Part shown: piece after piece, positions 18,001-25,475 of the stretch
How positions within the stretch are numbered: position 1 is the first letter of the stretch
How the letters are laid out: every line of letters starts with the position of its first letter
Source of the DNA: Macellibacteroides fermentans
GTDB lineage: Bacteria > Bacteroidota > Bacteroidia > Bacteroidales > Tannerellaceae
Direction: 5' to 3'
Length of the DNA stretch: 64,000 nt
NCBI RefSeq assembly: GCF_013409575.1
Contig: NZ_JACCCY010000002.1
Span: forward strand, 744,001 to 808,000
The notes under the pieces: model-generated
The model's input: only the letters and a program-made list of their open reading frames with translations
Databases searched by the model: none
Told to the model about the DNA's origin: nothing
Translations under genes and position numbers: made by a program

Positions 18001-18979
18001 CTCTTATGCTGAATACCTGAAAGGTAAAGGTGAAATCAAACCTGTAATGCCAGAGAAGGTTGCTCCGGCTAAAACAAAGGAGGTTAAGGTTAAAGGCTGG
18101 CCATTCGGTATGGATCAGATCAAAGCGATGCTTGCCAACGAAAAGCAACTGAAGAAAGAGGTTGTATTGGCTCCGGGAATTAAAATGACTTTTGTCCGTA
18201 TTCCGGCGGGTCAGTTTGTAATGGGAGGCAATAAAGGTACGGCAGACCATCGCCCGGCTTCTAAAGTGAATATCGGAAAATCGTTCTGGATGGCTGAGGT
18301 TGAAGTTACCAATGCGCAATACAACGTAATTTTCCCGGAACATGATAGCCGTTATGTGGATCAGTTCTGGAAAGACCATACTCGTCCCGGATATGACGCA
18401 AACTTGCCCTATCAACCTGTAATCAGGGTAAGCTACGAGGATGCGATGTCTTATTGCAAGCAATTGAGTGAAAAGACCGGTCTTGCCATCACCCTGCCGA
18501 CAGAGGCTCAATGGGAATGGGCATGTCGTGCCGGAAGCGAAAGCGATTTCTGGTTTGGTAATCTGAATTCAGATTTCAGTAAAAAAGAAAATATGGCCGA
18601 TGCACAGCTTAATAAAATGGCCGTGAGTGGAATTGATCCGCAGCCTATGAGCAAGGAGAATCCCTGGTATAAGTACTATAGCTTCTTGCCTAAGGAGGAA
18701 AGTGTGGATGATGGAAACATGATTCAGACAGATTCCAAAAATTACGAAGCCAATCCTTTTGGATTGTTCAGTATGCATGGTAATATTGCGGAATGGACCA
18801 GATCATCCTATGTTCCCTATCCTTACAAGGATAAATCAAAAGTTTCTTCCGAATACAAAGTAGTAAGAGGAGGTTCATACATCGACCGTCCCAAATTCTC
18901 AACTTCTTACGAACGTAAAGCCTATTATCCGTGGCAACGCGTTCATAACGTAGGTTTCAGAGTAATTATTGAAGATTAA
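15002..18979 (+). CDS. Large exported di-haem protein: NPCBM + beta-propeller + haem c + SUMF1-like domain
   Basis: This is a 1325-residue protein with a signal peptide (residues 1-20). Domains in order: an NPCBM-type carbohydrate-binding region at about 60-190 (YEHGVLCHANGVMVFDL); a helical part at about 230-340; and a TolB/PD40-like propeller at about 400-780, similar to the middle domain of hydrazine synthase alpha. Two haem c sites follow, C824xxCH828 and C874xxCH878, then a formylglycine-generating-enzyme-like (SUMF1/PvdO) domain at about 1056-1325. The last domain lacks the cysteine pair of true FGE near its end (RKAYYPWQRVHNVGFR), so sulfatase activation is unlikely. A terminator follows. 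It is the core candidate of a periplasmic oxidation system. Confidence 0.8.
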   Translation: MANFNKLITLFLSASFIVSAAPKKTESDNWIDAAVKQKAAIRSQLNSAKMPVQSVWMKADMKSAPITASLAGQDKLVLVTTAGPDGNDWDWGVWANASLVKKDGSRVWLDELDPSYAVSGSGPVVKNKNLYNAPLSIGGEKYEHGVLCHANGVMVFDLNKEFVRFEAEVGIDDQSAVGSVYFRVLNVFPKEEARQLMSRFPNDLQPFASYVDGTENWLSATDASFEKDVVLKLAGELKNSAYFLQKAKQIESGKSVDVQIKEYLLLYEQMHKILKIQAELSWLNMEAVRLAFNDMKKRKGFDTAKYQPMMNELESLTKKGFGGIYMGNELAVNEAEKAISLKRAILLGNPLLDADKVIATRFKLGLGARKAMAPGLGTQANNWSNQQSTRRMGFDAEIVEITNLRGDLKLKTVYKPTTTASIADLKLHWDGKRVMFTSIMPDKRWNVFEVKLDGTGCKPLVETVEPDLEFYDGTYLPDGRIIANSNIGYQGVPCVSGADPVGNMVLYTPKDKGLRRLTFDQDANWNPVIMHNGRVMYTRWEYTDLTHYFSRIIMHMNPDGTENKALFGSGAMFPNSTFDIQPLPGHSSAFVGIISGHHGVARSGRIILFDPSKARKGVEGMLQEIPYRNRQIIPEIKDELVNGVWPQFVKPMPLDDSYYLVAAKLDPNALWGIYLVDVFDNVTCLAQFEGEGFISPMLVRETVTPPAIPDRVKLNEKESTVFIQDIYEGEGLRGVPRGTVKSLRLHGYEYAYLQTQSDHVAQGIQSGWDIKRLLGTVPVEEDGSVMFKIPANTPVSIQPLDAEGRAVQWMRSWFTGMPGEVVSCVGCHEDQNKIPMPKKVMASSKAPAKLKLPEGGVRSFTFDLEVQPVLDRACIACHNGEKKAFDLRGGKKDKRGYGTSYLNLHPYVHRQGPEADMIVLQPYEYHANTSELIRILKKGHYNVKLTDAEWKSLYNWIDYNAPDKGSFDATRQNGFDQIARRIELADKYNNAGVDWKSEIASYAEYLKGKGEIKPVMPEKVAPAKTKEVKVKGWPFGMDQIKAMLANEKQLKKEVVLAPGIKMTFVRIPAGQFVMGGNKGTADHRPASKVNIGKSFWMAEVEVTNAQYNVIFPEHDSRYVDQFWKDHTRPGYDANLPYQPVIRVSYEDAMSYCKQLSEKTGLAITLPTEAQWEWACRAGSESDFWFGNLNSDFSKKENMADAQLNKMAVSGIDPQPMSKENPWYKYYSFLPKEESVDDGNMIQTDSKNYEANPFGLFSMHGNIAEWTRSSYVPYPYKDKSKVSSEYKVVRGGSYIDRPKFSTSYERKAYYPWQRVHNVGFRVIIED

Positions 18980-18985
18980 ATAAAC

Positions 18986-19025
18986 AACCGGGTGGCGGTA
19001 TAACTGCTGCCATCCGGTTTTATAT
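18986..19025 (+). terminator. Rho-independent terminator or attenuator
   Basis: Arms 18986-18996 and 19009-19019 pair over 11 bp with one G-U, and a T-rich run follows. It lies between the large cytochrome and the CcsBA gene and may lower expression of downstream genes. Confidence 0.7.
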
Positions 19026-19036
19026 TCGCATAACAA

Positions 19037-21475
19037 ATGAAAGTATCATTCAGTGGGTTTTTCAATTCTGCAGTCACAACGATTGTCTTAATGGTGATAT
19101 ATGCCGGAGGGTTGGCTTTGGCCACATTTATTGAAAAGTATCATGGAACATTGGCAGCCAAAGCCATGATATATTATTCTCCATTGTTCTTTTTATTGCA
19201 ATTTTTACTTGTTGTAAATTTTATAGCGCTGGCTATAAAGAAAGGGTTGTATAAAAAGAAGAAATGGGCCGGACTGATCACCCATCTGGCATTTATTGTC
19301 ATCCTGTTTGGTGCACTTGTTTCACATTTGTTTGGCGAAGAGGGCATTGTCCACATTCGGGAGGGCGAAAGCACCAACGTAATGGCTGTCCGTACTTCGC
19401 AATCTACCTCTTTTCATACCCTTCCCTTTACGCTTGAACTAGTGAAGTTTAACTTACACCGCTATCCCGGTTCATCCAGCCCCTCGTCTTACGAGAGCGA
19501 GTTGCTTGTTCATGTGGATGGTAAGACCCGTCACGAACGGATTTATATGAATAATGTGTTGGACCTGAAGGGCTATCGCTTCTTTCAGGCCTCTTTTGAT
19601 GCCGATGAACAGGGTACCGTTCTATCGGTAAACCGAGATGTTGCCGGACGAAATATAACCTATACCGGTTACATCTTTTTGTTGATAGGCCTTGTTTTAA
19701 GCCTGGTTACCAGAAATTCCCGTTTTATGAAATTAAACCGCCGTTTAAGAGAATTGATTGATTCCAATAAAAAAGAACTCACGCTTTTAGTTTTACTATG
19801 CTTCTCCCTTACCACAAACGCCCAAAGTAAAGAGAATCCCATGATCGAAGCCGTTCAGAAGTTTGCAGTTAGTACGGAGCATGCAGACAAGTTCGGAGCT
19901 TTACCTGTTCAATCATCCAATGGAAGAATGATTCCTGTCAATACCTTCTCTTCAGAGATATTACGCAAATTACACAAGTCGGATAAGATAGGCTCTCTTA
20001 ATTCCGATCAGTTTCTGCTTAGTTTGTTAGCCATGCCCGATATGTGGATGCGGGTTCCCCTGATAGCTATATCTAATAGTGAATTAGCAGGGTTCTATAA
20101 TCTGACAGAAGGTCAGAGTGCCTATATTGAAATGTTTGATTCCAATGGAAATTACAAACTGCAGGAAGGCGTAGAAGGAGCTTACAATAAAATGCCCAAC
20201 GAACGATCCCGCTTTGATAAAGATTTACTAAAACTGGATGAACAGGTCAACATCATGCATCAGCTGATTAACGGGCAAATGTTGAATCTGTTTCCTAAGG
20301 AAGATGACCCCAACCATACATGGTATGCATCGGGAGACGATCTGTCGGTTTTTGCCGGTAAGGATTCCATGTTTGTGTCGCGTGTGATGGACTGGTATAT
20401 AAGCGAAGTACAAACTGCGCTTAAGTCGGCCGACTGGACCAAAGCCAACGAAGTATTAGGTATGATTGCGACTTATCAGGATGCAAAATCGGGAACCCTG
20501 ATTATTGATCATGAAAAGCTGGCATCCGAAATTAAATATAACAAGCAACAGGTTTTTCGCTTTACAAAAATATTCTACCTTATTTTAGGAGGATTACTCC
20601 TTGTCTTTTCTTTCGTAACACTGTTTAAACAGCGTAAATGGCTGCAATACACCCTGAAAGGTTTGATGCTTCTGGTGCTTGCTGCCTTTGTCTACCATAT
20701 GTACGGAATGGGGCTCAGATGGTATATCGGAGGATATGCGCCGTGGTCAAACTCCTACGAAACCATGGTGTATGTAGCCTGGGCTACGGTGCTGGCAGGA
20801 ATTCTGTTCGGCAGACGAAGTTCACTCACGTTTGCATTGGCTACTCTTTTTGGTGGAATAATATTATTTGTGTCCAGCCTTAACTGGATGGATCCGGAGA
20901 TAAATCCGCTTGTTCCTGTACTCAAATCACCCTGGCTTATGATTCATGTGGCTGTTATAGTGGCAGCATACGGATTCTTCGGTATCAGTTTCCTTATCGG
21001 GCTGACTAATCTGGTACTTATGAACTTTGGAAAAGGCAAACCTGCCAAAGTGATCAAGGCAAGAGTGGGGGAATTATCCCTTGTTAATGAAATGTCTCTT
21101 TGGATTGGTTTAACCTTAATGACTATAGGTACATTCCTGGGAGCTGTGTGGGCGAACGAATCGTGGGGCCGTTATTGGGGATGGGATCCTAAAGAAACCT
21201 GGGCATTAATTACAGTGGTGATCTATGCGATCGTCTTGCACATGCGGATGTTAAAGGCATGTAAGAATGCATGGGCGCTTAACATGGGTTCCGTTATAGC
21301 CTTTGCATCTGTGATGATGACCTTTTTCGGGGTGAATTACCTGCTTAGCGGTATGCATTCTTATGGTCAGAATGATAATATTCATGGTATTTTCATATAC
21401 CTGTATATTATTTTGGCTGTAGTTGTTCTGCTTGGAATACGGTCCTATATATGCTTCAGAAAGTATAGATTTTAA
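19037..21475 (+). CDS. Cytochrome c maturation protein, ResB-CcsA fusion (system II)
   Basis: This is an 812-residue inner-membrane protein. The N-terminal part (about 1-240) has the ResB-like helices and periplasmic loop. A periplasmic insertion follows at about 250-510. The C-terminal CcsA domain (about 515-812) has multiple helices and the haem-handling tryptophan-rich motif WGWDPKETWAL near residue 713. System II synthases transport haem and attach it to CxxCH sites outside the membrane. It lies directly downstream of the two c-type cytochromes, which it probably matures. No separate ResB or CcsX gene is seen here. Confidence 0.92.
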   Translation: MKVSFSGFFNSAVTTIVLMVIYAGGLALATFIEKYHGTLAAKAMIYYSPLFFLLQFLLVVNFIALAIKKGLYKKKKWAGLITHLAFIVILFGALVSHLFGEEGIVHIREGESTNVMAVRTSQSTSFHTLPFTLELVKFNLHRYPGSSSPSSYESELLVHVDGKTRHERIYMNNVLDLKGYRFFQASFDADEQGTVLSVNRDVAGRNITYTGYIFLLIGLVLSLVTRNSRFMKLNRRLRELIDSNKKELTLLVLLCFSLTTNAQSKENPMIEAVQKFAVSTEHADKFGALPVQSSNGRMIPVNTFSSEILRKLHKSDKIGSLNSDQFLLSLLAMPDMWMRVPLIAISNSELAGFYNLTEGQSAYIEMFDSNGNYKLQEGVEGAYNKMPNERSRFDKDLLKLDEQVNIMHQLINGQMLNLFPKEDDPNHTWYASGDDLSVFAGKDSMFVSRVMDWYISEVQTALKSADWTKANEVLGMIATYQDAKSGTLIIDHEKLASEIKYNKQQVFRFTKIFYLILGGLLLVFSFVTLFKQRKWLQYTLKGLMLLVLAAFVYHMYGMGLRWYIGGYAPWSNSYETMVYVAWATVLAGILFGRRSSLTFALATLFGGIILFVSSLNWMDPEINPLVPVLKSPWLMIHVAVIVAAYGFFGISFLIGLTNLVLMNFGKGKPAKVIKARVGELSLVNEMSLWIGLTLMTIGTFLGAVWANESWGRYWGWDPKETWALITVVIYAIVLHMRMLKACKNAWALNMGSVIAFASVMMTFFGVNYLLSGMHSYGQNDNIHGIFIYLYIILAVVVLLGIRSYICFRKYRF

Positions 21476-21562
21476 TCCGGAAATTAGTACTACAAAAGTC
21501 CATATTGTATCCTGTCGAATATAAATTCTAATTATCATAATACGTATTTAAACCTTATTATC

Positions 21563-21877
21563 ATGAGAACATTGCATCATTTTGGCGTTCCTGTAAATTA
21601 CATCAGAGAAGACGCAACATTAAACGAAGGACTGAAGGTGTGGCTGACCGATATCAGCAACAGTGAGAACAAGATTGAGTTCCTGAAATTCGAAGAAGGT
21701 TCGTGCCTTCCCGAACTGGTACAGACAACGGCTCATATTGCCTATACGGTACCTTGTCTGACTACAGCACTGGAAGGACAAAAAGTAATATTTGGTCCGG
21801 CCGTATGCGACGAACACCTTACCATTGCTTTTATTGAAGAAGAGGGTGTTGCTATCGAATTAATGGAAATTAAATAA
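21563..21877 (+). CDS. Small VOC-superfamily-like protein
   Basis: This is a 104-residue protein with the layout of a vicinal-oxygen-chelate half-barrel: the N-terminal HHFGVPVN strand, a central HIAYTVPCLTTALEG, and the C-terminal IAFIEEEGVAIELMEIK metal-binding Glu strand. VOC proteins include epimerases, isomerases and dioxygenases acting on small oxygenated carbon compounds. It lies just before dhaK, so it may isomerise a phosphorylated or free sugar intermediate. The activity is inferred from fold resemblance only. Confidence 0.7.
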   Translation: MRTLHHFGVPVNYIREDATLNEGLKVWLTDISNSENKIEFLKFEEGSCLPELVQTTAHIAYTVPCLTTALEGQKVIFGPAVCDEHLTIAFIEEEGVAIELMEIK

Positions 21878-21904
21878 ACAAGAAACAAAAAGGAGAATAG
21901 TAAA

Positions 21905-22921
21905 ATGTCAGCAACTAAAATAAAATTCATAAATAATCCGGAACAGATTACCTCGGAATTGTTGGAAGGATATGTAATGGCTTATAAAGATAAAGTAGCT
22001 TTAGCCGGCGAGAACATTGTAGTACGCGCAACACCTAAAAGCGAAGATAAGGTGGCGATTGTAACCTTGGGAGGTTCCGGACACGAACCGGCTTTAAGCG
22101 GATTCGTAGGCGAAGGTATGTTAGATTGCTCTGTAGTAGGCGATATCTTTGCCGCTCCGGGTGCACAGCGACTTTTTCAGGCATTGCAGCTGTTTAAAAG
22201 AGAGGCCGGAATATTGTTGGTAGTGTTGAACCACTCCGGCGATGTGATGAGTGCCAACATGGCTTGCCAGCTGGCCGAACGGATGGGTATCAAAGTTAAG
22301 AAACTGCTTACACACGATGATATAAGTGCCGGTATCGGTGCTCCGGATGAAGATCGTCGCGGTCTGGCTGGTTGCGTTCCTTTGTTTAAGATTATAGGTG
22401 CTGCTGCCGAGGAAGGCAAATCATTGGATGAATTGCTTGAGATCGGTGAGCGTTTCTCTCAGAATGTAGCCACCCTTGCAGTTGCTATGCGCTCGTGTAC
22501 GCACCCTCAAAACAATGGAATTATTACCGACCTGCCCGAAGGTATCATGGAAATCGGTATGGGTCAGCATGGCGAAGGCGGCGGCGGACGTCAGCCTTTG
22601 GTTTCGGCAGATGAAACAGCAGCACAGATGGTAGATCTTTTACTGCAACAGTTGAAACCTGCAGCAGGAGATAAGATGCTGCTTATTATAAACGGTGTAG
22701 GTGCTACCACTCACATGGAATTAAGCATCGTTTACCGCAAAGCTTGTATGGTTCTTGAAGAAAAGGGCTTTGAAGTATGCGAAGGTCGCATTCAGGAAAT
22801 CCTTACGGTACAGGAACAGGCAGGTTTCCAGATGATCATCGCCAAACTGGATGCAGATCATATCGATTACTTAAAAAACAAACGTGCAGATGCACCTTAC
22901 TGGGTTACAATAGGCAAATAA
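21905..22921 (+). CDS. dhaK: Dihydroxyacetone kinase subunit DhaK homologue
   Basis: This is a 338-residue substrate-binding subunit of the DhaK family, which covalently holds a dihydroxyacetone-type keto sugar. It has the N-terminal GGSGHEPALSGFVG loop. His222 lies in IGMGQHGEGG, which matches the position of the hemiaminal-forming His of E. coli DhaK. dhaL follows after 3 bases, and no dhaM is present, so the phosphate donor is probably ATP or a distant PTS. Substrate could be dihydroxyacetone, erythrulose or another short ketose. Confidence 0.9.
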   Translation: MSATKIKFINNPEQITSELLEGYVMAYKDKVALAGENIVVRATPKSEDKVAIVTLGGSGHEPALSGFVGEGMLDCSVVGDIFAAPGAQRLFQALQLFKREAGILLVVLNHSGDVMSANMACQLAERMGIKVKKLLTHDDISAGIGAPDEDRRGLAGCVPLFKIIGAAAEEGKSLDELLEIGERFSQNVATLAVAMRSCTHPQNNGIITDLPEGIMEIGMGQHGEGGGGRQPLVSADETAAQMVDLLLQQLKPAAGDKMLLIINGVGATTHMELSIVYRKACMVLEEKGFEVCEGRIQEILTVQEQAGFQMIIAKLDADHIDYLKNKRADAPYWVTIGK

Positions 22922-22924
22922 ACC

Positions 22925-23539
22925 ATGGACGTATTATCAATAGATATTTTTAAAGCAATGATGCGCAATGCGCTAATGCATGTAAAGCTCAGGGAAGATG
23001 AGTTTTCAAAGCTCGATGCGGTTATTGGCGATGGCGATCATGGTACCGCAATTGTTACAGCTCTCTCTTGTGTGATGGATCCGCTTGAAAAGGGAACCGA
23101 ATTCAAATCGATGCTGAACGATATGGGCTTTGCCGTAATGTTACAAACAAGCGGTTCTACCAGCACCCTGCTTGGTGCTTTCTTTCTGGGAATGAGCGAT
23201 TATTCTGCCGGAACTTCTCTGGATGCCGGCGCTATGAAAGCTATGTTTGCCGGAGGACTGGAAAATGTACGGAAGCAGACGAAAGCTCAGAAGGGTGACA
23301 AGACGATGATGGATGCATTGATCCCGGCGGTCGAAGCCATGCAGGCATCAACATCTCAGGATATAAAAGAATTGCTTGTTGCAGCAGCTGAGGCGGCTTT
23401 GCAAGGAGCCCAATCTACAGTTCAGATGAAGGCAAACTTTGGCAGAGCACGCAATTACGGCGAACAATCCATCGGGTATGCCGATTCGGGCGCAACTTCG
23501 TGGTCTAGTATGTTTGCTTCGTTTGCAGAGGCAGTGTGA
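22925..23539 (+). CDS. dhaL: Dihydroxyacetone kinase subunit DhaL homologue
   Basis: This is a 204-residue nucleotide-binding subunit of the DhaK-DhaL kinase. The metal/nucleotide motif IGDGDHGTAIV is near residue 35, the GSTSTLLGAFFLG loop near 80, and the KGDKTMMDALIPAVEAM loop near 120. It starts 3 bases after dhaK ends. Together they phosphorylate a short keto sugar. The start of the downstream aldolase lies 28 bases after this stop. Confidence 0.92.
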   Translation: MDVLSIDIFKAMMRNALMHVKLREDEFSKLDAVIGDGDHGTAIVTALSCVMDPLEKGTEFKSMLNDMGFAVMLQTSGSTSTLLGAFFLGMSDYSAGTSLDAGAMKAMFAGGLENVRKQTKAQKGDKTMMDALIPAVEAMQASTSQDIKELLVAAAEAALQGAQSTVQMKANFGRARNYGEQSIGYADSGATSWSSMFASFAEAV

Positions 23540-23567
23540 GTTCAACTATTATTATAAAGAAAAGAAA

Positions 23568-24446
23568 ATGGCAGATTTAGATGGCATCATTGCCAACAAA
23601 GACAAAGATTATGGAATTGGAATTCCTGTGCAAAAGCAATCCTTCTTTTTAAAAGGACTGGATCATTGTGACTGGGGAATTAAAGACAGAATGAGCCGGA
23701 TATTTAATCCCGAAACGGGCCGCACGGTGATGTTGGCTTTTGATCACGGATACATCATGGGCCCTACATCAGGACTCGAAAGACTTGATTTGTCGATCGT
23801 TCCGCTTATCGAATATGCCGATTCACTGATGTGTTCCAGAGGTGCATTGCGGTCGGTTGTTCCTCCTGTATGCAACAAACCGGTTTGTTTGCGCTATTCT
23901 GCAGGCACTTCCGTGCTTACCGAATTAAACAATGAATGTATACTCGATATCAAGGATGCAATCCGCCTGAATGCTTCGGCACTGGCAGTAATGGTTTCCA
24001 TTGGCGATACCTACGAGGCTAAAACCATCGAAAATCTGGTTCGTACGGCCGACTACGGTTATACATACGGTATCCCTACCATGGGGGTTACGGCTGTTGG
24101 TAAGCAGATGACCCGCGATGCCCGCTATTTTGCGACTGCAGCGCGTATCTGTGCCGAAAACGGGGCGACTTTTGTAAAGACTTACTATACCGAGCAGGAC
24201 TTTGCGAAGGTTATTAATGCCTGTCCGGTTCCCATCGTGATAGCCGGAGGAAAGAAGTTACCCGAAAAAGAGGCCCTGGATTTATGTTACCGGGCTATCA
24301 ATGAAGGTGCTGCCGGAGTAGATATGGGTAGGAATGTTTTCCAAAGCGAAAAGCCGATAGCCATGATTCGCGCGGTACGAGGCGTGGTTCATGAAGGACT
24401 TACTACCGAACAAGCTTTTGAAATGTTTAATGATCTTGCCGACTAA
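23568..24446 (+). CDS. Class I aldolase/thiolase of the LsrF/DeoC-FbaB group
   Basis: This is a 292-residue cytoplasmic enzyme closely resembling LsrF, which cleaves 3-hydroxy-5-phosphonooxypentane-2,4-dione in AI-2 breakdown. It shares the N-terminal MADLDG, IFNPETGRTVMLAFDHGY and IVIAGGKKLPEKEAL stretches. The Schiff-base lysine is Lys204 in FVKTYYTEQ. The start is the ATG at 23568; an upstream Met at 23439 lies inside dhaL and gives an unrelated N-terminus. Following DhaKL, it probably cleaves the phosphorylated ketose or dione to dihydroxyacetone phosphate plus a second fragment. A terminator follows 11 bases after the stop. Confidence 0.9.
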   Translation: MADLDGIIANKDKDYGIGIPVQKQSFFLKGLDHCDWGIKDRMSRIFNPETGRTVMLAFDHGYIMGPTSGLERLDLSIVPLIEYADSLMCSRGALRSVVPPVCNKPVCLRYSAGTSVLTELNNECILDIKDAIRLNASALAVMVSIGDTYEAKTIENLVRTADYGYTYGIPTMGVTAVGKQMTRDARYFATAARICAENGATFVKTYYTEQDFAKVINACPVPIVIAGGKKLPEKEALDLCYRAINEGAAGVDMGRNVFQSEKPIAMIRAVRGVVHEGLTTEQAFEMFNDLAD

Positions 24447-24457
24447 TTAACTTTGGA

Positions 24458-24490
24458 GGGTGCCACCGTATGTTGGCACCCTTCTTATTT
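24458..24490 (+). terminator. Rho-independent terminator ending the iclR-dhaKL-aldolase block
   Basis: An 8-bp stem GGGTGCCA (24458-24465) / TGGCACCC (24474-24481) is followed by the T-rich TTCTTATTTT. Confidence 0.85.
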
Positions 24491-24539
24491 TATGCCACTT
24501 GCTTACTTATTATTCTATACCATATTAATACCATTTAAA

Positions 24540-25427
24540 ATGATGAACCGAATTTATATGCTGACCGTCCTGGCAGCCTTGTCCGTATTGTTTTTTTCGT
24601 TCAAAAATAAGAGTCCCAAGTTGCTGATCGGTGGATCGGGTTGGAACAAAATCGCCATACTAGACAAAGAAACTAAAAAAATAGAGTGGGAGTATCCTTT
24701 GGAAAAGGGCTGGGAATGTAATTCCGTCGCCGTAACAAAGCAAGGCGATGTGCTGTTTTCCTACAGTAAAGGAGCCAAGCTTATTACCCGCGATAAGAAA
24801 GAAATCTGGAATGTAACAGCTCCCGAAGGGGCCGAGATGCAGACTGCCAAGGTGTTGCCCAACGGGAATTATCTGTTGGCATGGTGCGGCCGACCGGCTA
24901 CGATTCTTGAGGTGGACAAGAAAGGGAAGACAATACGGAAGACCGAATATGAAACAGGTGTGGAACAGGTGCATGCCCAGTTCCGTCAGGTAAGCAAAAA
25001 TAAAAAAGGGAATTACCTGATTCCGGTATTTGCTACATCCGACGTCCGTGAGGTATCACCTCAGGGTAAACTGATTAAAACAGTTAAGGTGCCCGGAAAC
25101 CCTTTCTCGACGGTTACTCTTCGTAACGGAAATTTATTGGTTGCCTGTGGTGATGCGCATCAGTACATCGAACTTGATTACGAAAAAGAAAAGATTGTGC
25201 GTGTGGTTGAGGAGAAACAGATTGAAGGTGCACCGCTTTCGTTTGTAGCCGAACTCTTCCCTGTTGATGGGGGCGGACTATTTATCTGTAACTGGCAGGG
25301 ACACAACCGCGAGCAGGCAGAAGGTACTCCCAAATTGATTGAGGTGGATAAGAATGGAAAGATGATCTGGTCGCTTACCGGTTATCAGGAGACAGGGATG
25401 ATCTCTGCTATCTATCCTTTTAATTGA
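24540..25427 (+). CDS. Membrane-anchored or exported beta-propeller protein
   Basis: This 295-residue protein starts MMNRIYMLTVLAALSVLFFSF, a hydrophobic signal or anchor. It then shows repeated propeller blades such as KLLIGGSGWNKIAILDKETK, VLPNGNYLLAWCG and LRNGNLLVACGD, in the style of PQQ-like/NHL repeats. No haem motif or catalytic residue is seen. The frame opens earlier at 24453, but that part runs through a terminator hairpin and has no signal, so I use the ATG at 24540 (24543 is equally good). It may be a sugar-binding or sensor protein for the symporter next door. Confidence 0.75.
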   Translation: MMNRIYMLTVLAALSVLFFSFKNKSPKLLIGGSGWNKIAILDKETKKIEWEYPLEKGWECNSVAVTKQGDVLFSYSKGAKLITRDKKEIWNVTAPEGAEMQTAKVLPNGNYLLAWCGRPATILEVDKKGKTIRKTEYETGVEQVHAQFRQVSKNKKGNYLIPVFATSDVREVSPQGKLIKTVKVPGNPFSTVTLRNGNLLVACGDAHQYIELDYEKEKIVRVVEEKQIEGAPLSFVAELFPVDGGGLFICNWQGHNREQAEGTPKLIEVDKNGKMIWSLTGYQETGMISAIYPFN

Positions 25428-25436
25428 TATTTTTTC

Positions 25437-25444
25437 TATCTTTG
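25437..25444 (+). promoter_or_regulatory. Promoter -7 box for symporter/GH130 unit
   Basis: TATCTTTG matches TAnnTTTG and lies 32 bases before the symporter ATG. No convincing -33 box is visible at the usual distance. Confidence 0.45.
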
Positions 25445-25475
25445 AACGTTTTTACGTTAACAAATTGAGTATACC

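Noticed and set aside
18170-18979. True formylglycine-generating enzyme activating sulfatases
   Set aside because: The active-site cysteine pair near the C-terminus is missing and no sulfatase gene is near; fold resemblance only.
23439-23567. N-terminal extension of the aldolase
   Set aside because: It lies within dhaL; LsrF homologues begin at the MADLD start at 23568.
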